Shown here piece by piece: positions 1 through 7,382 of a stretch of 42,186 nt of DNA; within the stretch, counting starts at the first letter, position 1, and each line of letters opens with the position of its first letter. The stretch comes from Desulfobacterales bacterium (GTDB lineage: Bacteria > Desulfobacterota > Desulfobacteria > Desulfobacterales > CAFBRK01). The stretch covers positions 1 through 42,186 of the forward strand of contig JAIPEL010000025.1 of the NCBI GenBank assembly GCA_021737185.1, given 5' to 3'. The notes below the pieces were generated by a model, which saw only the letters and a list, made by a program, of their open reading frames with translations, was not told the DNA's origin and ran no database searches. The position numbers and the translations under genes were made by a program.

Positions 1-682
1 GCGCTCCTTTTTCCCGGGGCTGCTGCTTCTCACGACCCTCTTTGACAAAGCCCTTGACGTCGGCTTCGGTGATGCGGCCTCCGGGCCCGGTGCCTTGCAC
101 TTGTCCGACCTCGACCCCGAGCTCACGGGCCAGCCGGCGCACCGAAGGCCCAGCCGGGGCGGGGGCCGCCATTTTTTCCTCCCCTTTTTTCTTTTCGGGC
201 TCTTTTCCGGCTTTTTCCTCAGCCTCCGGTGTAGTCGTTTTCTCGGCAGGTTCGGCTTCGGTTCCCGCTGCCTCTTTTTCCAGCTCTGCTTTTTCGGAGG
301 GCTCCTCTTCTTCTTTTGCCGATTCCGCCCTCTCGGGTGCTTCTTTCCTTTCCTCCGTCTCCTTTTCTTCTTCTTCCGGGGCTTCTTTTTCGGCCTGAGG
401 TTCTTCTACCTCTGCCGGCTCCTTTTCCGACTCTTCAGCTTTACCTTCGGTATCGACCTTGGCGATCACGTCTCCCACATTCTTTTCTTCGCCTTCTTCG
501 ACCAGGATCTCGGTGATCTTGCCGGCAACCGGAGAGGGAATCTCCACCACGGCCTTGTCGGTTTCGAACTCGATGACCGGGCCGTCGGCTTCGACCCTGT
601 CGCCGACCTTGACCAGGATGCTTATGACGGTACCGGATTCGACGTTTTCGCTGATTTCGGGAATTTTGATGTCTTTGATCAT
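1..682 (-). CDS. aceF: Pyruvate dehydrogenase E2 (dihydrolipoamide acetyltransferase), N-terminal part
   Basis: This is the 5' part of the E2 subunit, which carries acetyl groups on a swinging lipoyl arm and passes them to CoA. The frame is open to the window edge, so about 227 residues are visible and the catalytic domain is missing. The start is an ATG at 682-680 preceded by an AAGGGGA-like ribosome site. Residues 1-76 form one lipoyl domain with the lipoylated lysine in ETDKAVVEI (K43). Residues about 80-170 are a long linker made largely of Glu, Lys and Ala. Residues about 179-214 are the E1/E3-binding domain (PSVRRLAREL, then GTGPGGRIT). It follows aceE on the same strand after 181 bp. 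Only one lipoyl domain is seen, whereas the E. coli protein has three. The identity of the acyltransferase as pyruvate-specific rests on the aceE neighbour. Confidence 0.93.
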   Translation of the reverse strand, partial: MIKDIKIPEISENVESGTVISILVKVGDRVEADGPVIEFETDKAVVEIPSPVAGKITEILVEEGEEKNVGDVIAKVDTEGKAEESEKEPAEVEEPQAEKEAPEEEEKETEERKEAPERAESAKEEEEPSEKAELEKEAAGTEAEPAEKTTTPEAEEKAGKEPEKKKGEEKMAAPAPAGPSVRRLARELGVEVGQVQGTGPGGRITEADVKGFVKEGREKQQPREKGA

Positions 683-724
683 GGTTCCGTCCCCTTTGGG
701 ATGGGTTGTTGTTGTTTTCCGGTC

Positions 725-880
725 CGGTTGATTGGATGAGTGGTTAATTGGTTGATTGGTTGAATCGTTAATTTGGGGACATAGCGATTTCTACACCGCT
801 GCAGTCGAGGGTGCCGGCGGCAAGCGGTTTTTTCCTTCTTTTCCCACTTGACCAATCGACCCATTAACCAATCAACGGGT
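725..880. repeat. Inverted pair of degenerate octamer arrays between aceE and aceF
   Basis: Positions 725-777 read as 8-bp units: GGTTGATT, GGATGAGT, GGTTAATT, GGTTGATT, GGTTGAAT, CGTTAATT. On the opposite strand, 880-848 reads GTTGATTG, GTTAATGG, GTCGATTG, GTCAAGTG in the same 8-bp phase. The two arrays face each other around about 70 bp of unrelated sequence and could fold into a long imperfect hairpin in the aceE-aceF transcript. The last codons and TAA stop of aceE lie inside the second array. Function unknown. Confidence 0.75.
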
Positions 881-3542
881 TTATTTTCTCTGGATCGATC
901 TCCAGGTTCTTGACGGCCTTTTTCACCACCGATGCCTTGACCCGTTTTTGCCGGGCCATTTCGCTCAAGGCGGCAAAGGCGATGTGCCGGGCATCGACCT
1001 CGAAAAAGTCCCGCAGGGCTTTCCGGGTATCGCTTCGGCCGAAGCCGTCGGTGCCGAGCACGACCATCGGTCCGGGAACCCACTTGGCAATGGAAGCCGG
1101 AAGCGCCTTCAGGTAGTCGGATGCGGCCACATAGACGCCTTTTTCTTCGGCAAACTGCTGCGCAACAAAAGAAGGCCGACGGTCTTCACCCGGGTGACGG
1201 ATGTTATCGCGTTCGGTCTCGATGCCGTCCCAGTAGAGGTTTTTGTAGCTGGTCACGCTCCAGACATCGGCCGGTACATCATATTCTTCCTCCAGGATTT
1301 TCTGAGCTTCGAGGGCTTCGTTGAGGATCGCTCCGCTGCCCAGGAGGTGGGCCTTCACTTTGGCGCGTGAGTTTGCCGAGGGACGAAATTTGTACATTCC
1401 CTTGAGGATCCCTTCTTCCACGTTTTCGGGCATGGCCGGCATCTTGTAAAACTCGTTGGTGACGGTCAGATAGTACATAACCGGATCGCCTTCTTCTAGC
1501 ATCCGCCGCAGACCCTCCCGAACGATGACCGCGATCTCGTAGCCGAACGCCGGGTCGTATGCCTGGATCGTCGGGCTGCCGTAGGCCAGCATGTGGCTGT
1601 GTCCATCCTGGTGCTGCAGCCCCTCGCCTGCAAGGGTGGTTCTCCCGGATGTCGCTCCGATGAGAAACCCTCGCGCCTGGGCGTCTCCGGCAGCCCATAT
1701 CAGGTCGCCGATGCGCTGGAACCCGAACATCGAGTAGAAGAAAAAGAAGGGGACCATGTTGATGCCGAAAGACGAATAGGCGGTTCCGGCGGCGATAAAG
1801 GAAGACATGGCGCCCGCCTCGGTGATCCCTTCTTCCAGTATCTGTCCGTCTTTTGCCTCCTCGTAGTAGAGAAGGCTTTCCCTGTCGACCGGTTCGTAGT
1901 TCTGTCCCACATGCGAGTATATGCCCACTTTGCGAAAAAGCGACTCCATGCCGAAGGTGCGGGCCTCGTCCGGAACGATGGGAACGATGTACGGCCCGAT
2001 TTTCTTGTCGGCCAGGAGCTTGCCCAGCAGGTGCACGGCGGCCATGGTGGTGGCCACCTCCCGGCTTCCCGAACCTTTTTCGAGCTCTTTGTAAAGCTCT
2101 TTTCCCGGCGGACGGAAGGCCGGCACGGACACGCTCCGGGAGGGAACGAAGCCACCGAGTGCCTTCCTCCGCTCCTTCAGGTATTTCATCTCCTCGCTGT
2201 CTTCGGCCGGACGATAAAACGGGGTCTCCTTGATATCCGCATCGGAAATCGGAATGCCGAAACGACTCCGGAACTGCCTCAACTCCTGTTCGTTGAGCTT
2301 TTTCTGCTGGTGGGTCACGTTTCTGCCTTCGCCCGCCTCGCCAAGGCCGTAGCCCTTGATCGTCTTGGCCAGGATGACGGTGGGCGATCCTTTGTGGTTC
2401 ACGGCCGCATGGTATGCGGCGTACACCTTCTGCGGGTCATGCCCGCCCCTGCGAAGCTTGTAGAGCTGCTCGTCGGTGTAATGGATGACCATCTTTTCGA
2501 GTTCGGGATACTTTCCAAAAAAATCCTTCCGGATGAAGTCTCCACCGGCCACCGAGTAAAGCTGGAACTGTCCGTCGGGAACTTCCTCCATGCGGCTGAC
2601 CAGAAGTCCCTCTTCATCCTTTGCCAGAAGCGGGTCCCAGTCTTCGCCCCAGATCACCTTGATAACGTTCCACCCTGCCCCCTTGAACGCGGCCTCCAGC
2701 TCCTGGATGATCTTGCCGTTGCCGCGCACCGGGCCGTCGAGTCGCTGGAGATTGCAGTTGACCACGAAAATGAGGTTGTCGAGCTGCTCCCGGGAGGCCA
2801 GGGTGATCGCACCCAAAGACTCGGGTTCGTCCAGCTCGCCGTCTCCGAGGAAGGCCCAGACCTTCTGGTCGTCGGGCTCCTTGATGCCCCGGTCTTCCAG
2901 GTAGTGATTGAATCTTGCCTGGTATATGGCCATGATCGGGGACAAGCCCATGGAGACGGTCGGCAGCTGCCAGAACTCGGACATGAGATGAGGATGGGGA
3001 TAGGAGGGCAAACCACCGCCCGGCTGAAGCTCCTGCCGAAAGTGCGCCAGGTCCTTTTCTTCGAGCCGCCCCTCCAAAAAGGCCCGGGCGTAGACCCCGG
3101 GCGCGGCATGCCCCTGAAAATAAACGATGTCTCCGGGATGACCGGCGTTCGGCGCCCGGAAAAAATGATTGAACCCGACTTCAAACAGCGTCGCACAGGA
3201 GGCATAGGTCGATATATGGCCGCCGATGCCGGGCTTCTCCCGGTTGGCCCGCACCACCATGGCCATGGCGTTCCAGCGCACGATGCTTTTGATCCGGCGC
3301 TCGATCTCCCGGCTGCCCGGAAACACCGCCTGCTCCCCGACGGGAATGGTATTCACGTAAGGGGTGCGGGCCGCATAGCAGGGTCTGACCCCGTATTTCA
3401 CAGCCCTGCGCTGAAGGTGCTCCAAAAGCACTTCCACCCGGTCCGGCCCCTGGCGTTGAAATACATAGTCCAGGGATTCGCGCCATTCCCGGTTTTCGAA
3501 CTCGATTTCTTCGGGGCTTACATCATGCTTTTTAGATGCCAT
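864..3542 (-). CDS. aceE: Pyruvate dehydrogenase E1, homodimeric type
   Basis: AceE decarboxylates pyruvate with thiamine diphosphate and reductively acetylates the lipoyl group of E2, in the cytoplasm. The protein has 892 residues, close to the 887 of E. coli AceE. The thiamine diphosphate motif GDGELDEPES begins at residue 233, and the family-typical NCNLQRLDGP follows about 30 residues later. The N-terminal GIGGHISTYAS and the substrate-site stretch SFIAAGTAYSSFG also match AceE. The ATG at 3542 follows AGAGGA at a normal distance. The gene lies upstream of aceF on the same strand, and no E3 (lpd) is in the window. The C-terminus ends in NPLIG, whose last codons and TAA are shared with an octamer repeat array. 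Confidence 0.97.
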   Translation of the reverse strand: MASKKHDVSPEEIEFENREWRESLDYVFQRQGPDRVEVLLEHLQRRAVKYGVRPCYAARTPYVNTIPVGEQAVFPGSREIERRIKSIVRWNAMAMVVRANREKPGIGGHISTYASCATLFEVGFNHFFRAPNAGHPGDIVYFQGHAAPGVYARAFLEGRLEEKDLAHFRQELQPGGGLPSYPHPHLMSEFWQLPTVSMGLSPIMAIYQARFNHYLEDRGIKEPDDQKVWAFLGDGELDEPESLGAITLASREQLDNLIFVVNCNLQRLDGPVRGNGKIIQELEAAFKGAGWNVIKVIWGEDWDPLLAKDEEGLLVSRMEEVPDGQFQLYSVAGGDFIRKDFFGKYPELEKMVIHYTDEQLYKLRRGGHDPQKVYAAYHAAVNHKGSPTVILAKTIKGYGLGEAGEGRNVTHQQKKLNEQELRQFRSRFGIPISDADIKETPFYRPAEDSEEMKYLKERRKALGGFVPSRSVSVPAFRPPGKELYKELEKGSGSREVATTMAAVHLLGKLLADKKIGPYIVPIVPDEARTFGMESLFRKVGIYSHVGQNYEPVDRESLLYYEEAKDGQILEEGITEAGAMSSFIAAGTAYSSFGINMVPFFFFYSMFGFQRIGDLIWAAGDAQARGFLIGATSGRTTLAGEGLQHQDGHSHMLAYGSPTIQAYDPAFGYEIAVIVREGLRRMLEEGDPVMYYLTVTNEFYKMPAMPENVEEGILKGMYKFRPSANSRAKVKAHLLGSGAILNEALEAQKILEEEYDVPADVWSVTSYKNLYWDGIETERDNIRHPGEDRRPSFVAQQFAEEKGVYVAASDYLKALPASIAKWVPGPMVVLGTDGFGRSDTRKALRDFFEVDARHIAFAALSEMARQKRVKASVVKKAVKNLEIDPEKINPLIG

Positions 3543-3874
3543 TGACTTTCCTCTTACCCGTCATTCCCGTTTTCCTGAAGAATACTATTCCATTAAGCGG
3601 TTCTCCATAAAACTCCAGTAAGACTGAGCCGGAGACCGATGGGGTCAGATCGGAAGCCGGGCAACTGTTTGAGCTGGTTAGGCCGCGTTAAGACGGCCGT
3701 AATGCAAACACTTGGATTTCTGTGGCGATCCCCATGTGCCGCCGACATTTTTCTGCATCCTGATCAGCGGCCGTCTTTACGCGGCCTTGCCGGCGAGTTT
3801 TGGCCGGCTGGAGAGCTGACCCCCATCGGGCTCCGGCGGTTCAACGCCGGAGGATTCTGGATAAGCGCTTTCCA
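3543..3874. other. Gap holding a large palindromic element (3636-3829)
   Basis: No gene is seen in these 332 bp. The outer arms are CCGATGGGGTCAG (3636-3648) and its complement CTGACCCCCATCGG (3816-3829). Nested inside are 19-bp arms starting GGCCGCGTTAAGACG (3683-3701) and their near-perfect complement at about 3766-3784. Next to the right arm is TTTTGGCCGGCTGGAGAGC, which nearly recurs at about 34727-34744, so this is a dispersed element. The rest is the aceE leader with its AGAGGA ribosome site. Confidence 0.65.
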
Positions 3875-4324
3875 TTATTCCGGCCGGGTCACTGCCAGTA
3901 CGGGGCATTTTGCGCGGCGGATCACCCGTTCGGTCACCGACCCGGTGAAAAAGTCCTTCCAGTTCGATTCTCCGTGGGTGGCGATCACGATCAGGTCGGC
4001 GCTTTCCTTCTCCGCCAGGTCGGCGATCTGTTCGGCGGGCCTGCCATTGAGGACCCGAAATCCGGAGGTAATCGTTTCCGGGACCGCCTCTTTGAGAAGG
4101 TCTTCCGCCAAACCGGCGGCCTCCACGGCCATTTCCTCTTCGACGGTTGGCAAATAATACCCGGCTACGGTTGTGGCGCCGGCAGCGCTTCGCAGCGGCG
4201 GAAGCACGTGAACCAAAATCAACTCGGCGCCGAATTTTTCGGCCACCTCCACGGCGGCTTTGACCCCAACGCGCGAAGGATCGCTGAAATCGGTAGTCGT
4301 GACGATTTTTTTGATGGGCAGCAT
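3875..4324 (-). CDS. Universal stress protein (UspA family)
   Basis: A 149-residue single-domain cytoplasmic universal stress protein. The start is the ATG at 4324, chosen because AAAGGAGGAAGCG lies directly in front of it; a longer upstream frame exists but would translate repeat-rich DNA. The N-terminus LPIKKIVTTTDFSDPS is the usual first beta strand, and near the C-terminus ATHGESNWKDFFTGSVTERV matches the ATP-binding G-x2-G-x9-G(S/T) region, followed by CPVLAV. Members bind ATP or form dimers and promote survival under stress; the exact role is not predictable. It sits upstream of aceE on the same strand but is separated from it by a repeat element, so co-transcription is uncertain. Confidence 0.93.
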   Translation of the reverse strand: MLPIKKIVTTTDFSDPSRVGVKAAVEVAEKFGAELILVHVLPPLRSAAGATTVAGYYLPTVEEEMAVEAAGLAEDLLKEAVPETITSGFRVLNGRPAEQIADLAEKESADLIVIATHGESNWKDFFTGSVTERVIRRAKCPVLAVTRPE

Positions 4325-4441
4325 CGCTTCCTCCTTTTTTGATGCGAAAAATTTTCTTCTTAATTCCCTTTTTGTCGGGCTAACAAGGTTTTTTTGAAAT
4401 CGCTTCCAGCGTGGTTTTTCAAAAATAACCCTGAAAAGACG

Positions 4442-4506
4442 GTCACTCCCGCGTAGGCGGGAGTCCATGAAAATAACATCTGGATTCCCGCCTGCGCGGG
4501 AATGAC
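4442..4506. repeat. Short inverted-repeat element of the GTCATTCCCGC type
   Basis: Left part GTCACTCCCGCGTAGGCGGG (4442-4461) and right part CCCGCCTGCGCGGGAATGAC (4487-4506) are each palindromic and are inverted copies of each other, separated by AT-rich sequence. Related copies lie at 28667-28692, 28781-28887, 32855-32970 and 37003-37077. It resembles small dispersed elements common in Proteobacteria and has no coding capacity. Confidence 0.8.
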
Positions 4507-4552
4507 AAAATAACGCCTATCTGTCCTAGTTCGCGGGACGCGACCAAGCAAG

Positions 4553-4572
4553 AAAATTGCGCAAGCAATTTT
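4553..4572. repeat. Stop-codon palindrome, copy 1
   Basis: AAAATTGC (4553-4560), loop GCAA, GCAATTTT (4565-4572). It overlaps the TAA stop of the M50 peptidase gene, which reads TAAAATTGC on the minus strand. It could act as a weak terminator, but the stem is mostly A-T. It is one of five similar palindromes at gene ends in this window. Confidence 0.7.
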
Positions 4573-5698
4573 ATTGCTCGAACTCGACCTTCATGGATAG
4601 AAAGTCAAGCAGGTCTTTTAAGGAAATGATTCCTTTCAAGCGCCCGTCGCTCACGACCATCATCCGGCTGGCACTGTTTTTCTGCATGGCGGCAAGGGCC
4701 TCGACGGCGTCGGTTTCCGGCGAAACGGTATTTTCCGAAGAGCAGTCCACTGCGAGTTGACCGGTGGTGGTACTGGGCCATTCTTCCCGGGAGATTGCCT
4801 TGACCTGCCGAGTGGTAATGCAGCCAACAAGTTTATCCCCGTCGACCACCGGATACAGCTTGTGGTGGTGACGGTAGACGTAATCCTCCACCAACTTGTC
4901 CAGGGTGATGGCGGGCGGCACCGTGATCGGATTTTCATTCATAAAACGGCTCACCGGTTCTCCTTCCAGGGCTCGCCGGGTCAGAAGCTGCTGGTAGCTC
5001 GCCCTGGCAGCGCCCCGGATAAACATGCCGATGAGAAACAGCCACATGCCGCCGATAAAATAGCCCGTGAGCACCCGGAACACCCCGAGGATAATCAGGC
5101 CTATGCCGAACCCCGCACCGATTTGAGACGACACCCGGGTGGCCCAACGTATGTTTTTCTTCCACCCCCAAAGGATGGCGCGAAGAATACGGCCGCCGTC
5201 CAGAGGATAGGCCGGTATCAAGTTGAAAACAGCCAAAATGAAGTTGATCAGGGCCAGATATCCCACTACCGCCGTGATGTAAATCGGCCAGCCGACGGCG
5301 TTTCCAAGACCCTCCAGACCATAGAAAACCCCGGCAGCGACAAAGCTGGAAACCGGCCCGGCCACCGCCATCCAGAATTCTTCCCTGGCTCCGGGCGGCT
5401 CTTCGTTCATTTCCGCCACCCCGCCGAAAATAAAGAGGGTGATCCCTTTCATGGGCATGCCGCTGCGCCGTGCCACCAGGGAATGGGAGAACTCATGGAA
5501 AATGATGGACAAAAAAAGCCCTATCGCGCCGATGATGCCCATGATCCAGTAGGCTTCAGTGGACAGGTTCCGATAGTAAAACGGGAAATATCCGGTGGAG
5601 AGCGACCAGGCCACCAGAATGGCAAGGATGATCCAGGTCGGATCGATCCCGACCTCGAATCCGAAAAGGCGAAAAAGCGTAAATTTTCTTCCGAACAC
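4571..5698 (-). CDS. Site-2-protease-like M50 zinc metallopeptidase with CBS pair
   Basis: An integral membrane peptidase of family M50 (375 residues). The zinc-binding HEFSH lies at residues 68-72 in a membrane helix, and the third ligand region YPLDGG at about 164-169 (D167). Several hydrophobic segments cover residues about 20-220. The C-terminal part, from about 245, holds two CBS motifs (from VSRFMNENPITVP and from VDCSSENTVSP), which often bind adenosyl ligands. This is the Rip3-like group known from many bacteria. The start is a GTG at 5698 preceded by AAAGGAGATTATC. The degQ-type gene ends only 12 bp upstream, so the two proteases are probably co-transcribed. The membrane substrate, possibly an anti-sigma factor, is unknown. 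Confidence 0.92.
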   Translation of the reverse strand: MFGRKFTLFRLFGFEVGIDPTWIILAILVAWSLSTGYFPFYYRNLSTEAYWIMGIIGAIGLFLSIIFHEFSHSLVARRSGMPMKGITLFIFGGVAEMNEEPPGAREEFWMAVAGPVSSFVAAGVFYGLEGLGNAVGWPIYITAVVGYLALINFILAVFNLIPAYPLDGGRILRAILWGWKKNIRWATRVSSQIGAGFGIGLIILGVFRVLTGYFIGGMWLFLIGMFIRGAARASYQQLLTRRALEGEPVSRFMNENPITVPPAITLDKLVEDYVYRHHHKLYPVVDGDKLVGCITTRQVKAISREEWPSTTTGQLAVDCSSENTVSPETDAVEALAAMQKNSASRMMVVSDGRLKGIISLKDLLDFLSMKVEFEQ

Positions 5699-5710
5699 GA
5701 TAATCTCCTT

Positions 5711-7156
5711 TTATTTTTCCCCCTCTGCTTCAAGCACTACATAGAAGGTGTTTCGGCCTCGTTTTACCAGGAGCAGAAGGCTTCCTTTGCCTTCTGCCTC
5801 GCGGATTGCCTGGGTCAGGTCCTCCCGGCTTTCGATCGGTTTGCGATTGATTTCCTTGATTAGATCACCGGGAGTCAAGCCGGCTTTGCCTGCCGGACTG
5901 TCGGGCTCGACCCCGGTGACCACCACGCCGGCTTCGTCTTGCTTGAGGCCGAGCCGGCGGGCGAGGTCCGGCGTCAGCGGCTGAACGGTCAATCCCCATT
6001 TCGCGTCAGGAAGCACCTCTTCCATGCCGCCTTCCCTGGCACCCTCGGCATCGGGCATTTCACCGATGCGCACGTTCACGGTTTGCTTTTCCCCGTTGCG
6101 GTGAACGCGCAGCTCGATGCGTTGGCCGGGCTTGTTGCCGGCCACCTTTCGGGAAAGCTCCTGGGCGCTTTTCACCGGTGTGCCGTCCAACGCGGTAATG
6201 ACATCACCCCGCTGGAGTCCTGCCTTTTCCGCGGGCCCATCCTCCACGACGTTAGCGATCAAAACGCCTTCGCTTGTCTCCATGCCGAAAGATTCGGCCA
6301 GCTCCGGCGTCAGGTCCTGAATGACAATCCCAAGCCAGCCGCGGGTGACGCGGCCGGTTTTCAGCTGAGGCAGCAGCTCCTTTGCCAGGTTGACGGGGAT
6401 GGCAAAGCCGATTCCCTGGCCGGTGGCCACGATGGCCGTGTTGATCCCGACCACTTCACCGTCCATGTTGAACAACGGCCCCCCGCTGTTTCCGGGGTTG
6501 ATGGCCGCATCGGTCTGTAAAAAGTCATCATAGGGGCCGGCGCCGATCACCCGGCCCTTGGCGCTGATGATGCCCACGGTGACTGTGTGACCCAACCCGA
6601 AGGGATTTCCCACCGCCATGACGGCGTCGCCGACCCGAAGTTCATCGGAATCACCCAGGGGAGCCGGGTCCGGAAGATTTCCTTTGGAAGATTCGATCTG
6701 AATGAGGGCAAGATCGGTTTTCGGATCGCGGCCTACGACTTTTGCATCGAACTCCTGCTGGTTCTGCAGCACCACCTGGATCTTGTCGGCCTGAGCCACC
6801 ACATGGTTGTTGGTCAGAATCAGTCCTTTGTCATCGATCAGGAATCCAGAGCCCAGGGCGTTGGCTTTTCGACGGGTGCGGGGCATCTGCCCGAAAAACC
6901 GGTTGAAAAACTCCTCCAGGGGAGAGCTCGGTCCACCCAACCCCTGTCCCTGACCGCTTTCCATGATCTTTGTCGTGGAAATATTGACCACGGCGTGTTT
7001 CACTTCCTCTGCCAAATCCGCATAAGAAGGGGCCTCCACGGCGGCGGCCGGGATCGTTCCTGCCGCAAAGGCCAGTGCTGCAGCCACAAAACCAATCAGT
7101 ACAAGGCCAATCCATTGTCTCGATGCATCATATCGGAAAACTGAATCTTTACGCAT
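5711..7156 (-). CDS. degQ: Periplasmic Do-type serine protease (DegP/DegQ/HtrA)
   Basis: An HtrA-family protease and chaperone of the periplasm, 481 residues. Residues about 15-39 form a hydrophobic signal or anchor ending near PAAAVEAPS. The trypsin-like domain has the triad H118 (LTNNHVV), D148 (DPKTDLALIQI) and S224 (NPGNSGGP). Two PDZ domains follow, from about residue 265 (GWLGIVIQDLTPELAESFG) and from about 385 (WGLTVQPLTPDLARRLG). The ATG at 7156 is preceded by AAAGGAG. DegP and DegQ cannot be separated with certainty from sequence alone. It lies directly upstream of an M50 membrane peptidase, which suggests linked envelope quality control or regulated proteolysis. Confidence 0.95.
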   Translation of the reverse strand: MRKDSVFRYDASRQWIGLVLIGFVAAALAFAAGTIPAAAVEAPSYADLAEEVKHAVVNISTTKIMESGQGQGLGGPSSPLEEFFNRFFGQMPRTRRKANALGSGFLIDDKGLILTNNHVVAQADKIQVVLQNQQEFDAKVVGRDPKTDLALIQIESSKGNLPDPAPLGDSDELRVGDAVMAVGNPFGLGHTVTVGIISAKGRVIGAGPYDDFLQTDAAINPGNSGGPLFNMDGEVVGINTAIVATGQGIGFAIPVNLAKELLPQLKTGRVTRGWLGIVIQDLTPELAESFGMETSEGVLIANVVEDGPAEKAGLQRGDVITALDGTPVKSAQELSRKVAGNKPGQRIELRVHRNGEKQTVNVRIGEMPDAEGAREGGMEEVLPDAKWGLTVQPLTPDLARRLGLKQDEAGVVVTGVEPDSPAGKAGLTPGDLIKEINRKPIESREDLTQAIREAEGKGSLLLLVKRGRNTFYVVLEAEGEK

Positions 7157-7202
7157 TGATGACTCCTTTGAGGCGCTCTACGCCACTCCTGTTTTCTTAT
7201 GT

Positions 7203-7354
7203 GAAACTTCGGCCGAAGCCGGCGGCAAAAACCGACCTGTCCCCGCCTTGGGTTTTGGGGGTTTGAGGGCCACGCTCCGTCGTGGCCGGTACTGGGTCAT
7301 TGCTGGCAACACGGACGCGACAGAGCGCGTCCCTCCACCGGCAGGGGCTTCGAC
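7203..7354. repeat. Dispersed element with GAAACTTC / GCTTCGA ends, copy 1
   Basis: The left end GAAACTTCGGCCGAAGCCGG (7203-7222) closely matches that of the element at 35621, and the right end GGCAGGGGCTTCGA resembles the right end of that copy and the fragment at 41541. Inner parts differ but also contain inverted repeats (GGCCACG...CGTGGCC near 7269-7285). No coding capacity. It fills the gap between degQ and the palindrome behind the ATPase gene. Confidence 0.55.
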
Positions 7355-7377
7355 ATAAAATCGCGCAGCGATTTTAT
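7355..7377. repeat. Stop-codon palindrome, copy 2
   Basis: ATAAAATCGC (7355-7364), loop GCA, GCGATTTTAT (7368-7377); both 10-nt arms match perfectly. It begins five bases beyond the TAG stop of the P-type ATPase gene. A weak terminator or mRNA 3'-end stem is possible, but there is no clear U-run. Confidence 0.75.
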
Positions 7378-7382
7378 TTCCG

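Noticed and set aside
1593-3545. Open frame of 650 codons antisense to aceE
   Set aside because: No recognisable domain; the opposite strand is an unmistakable AceE.
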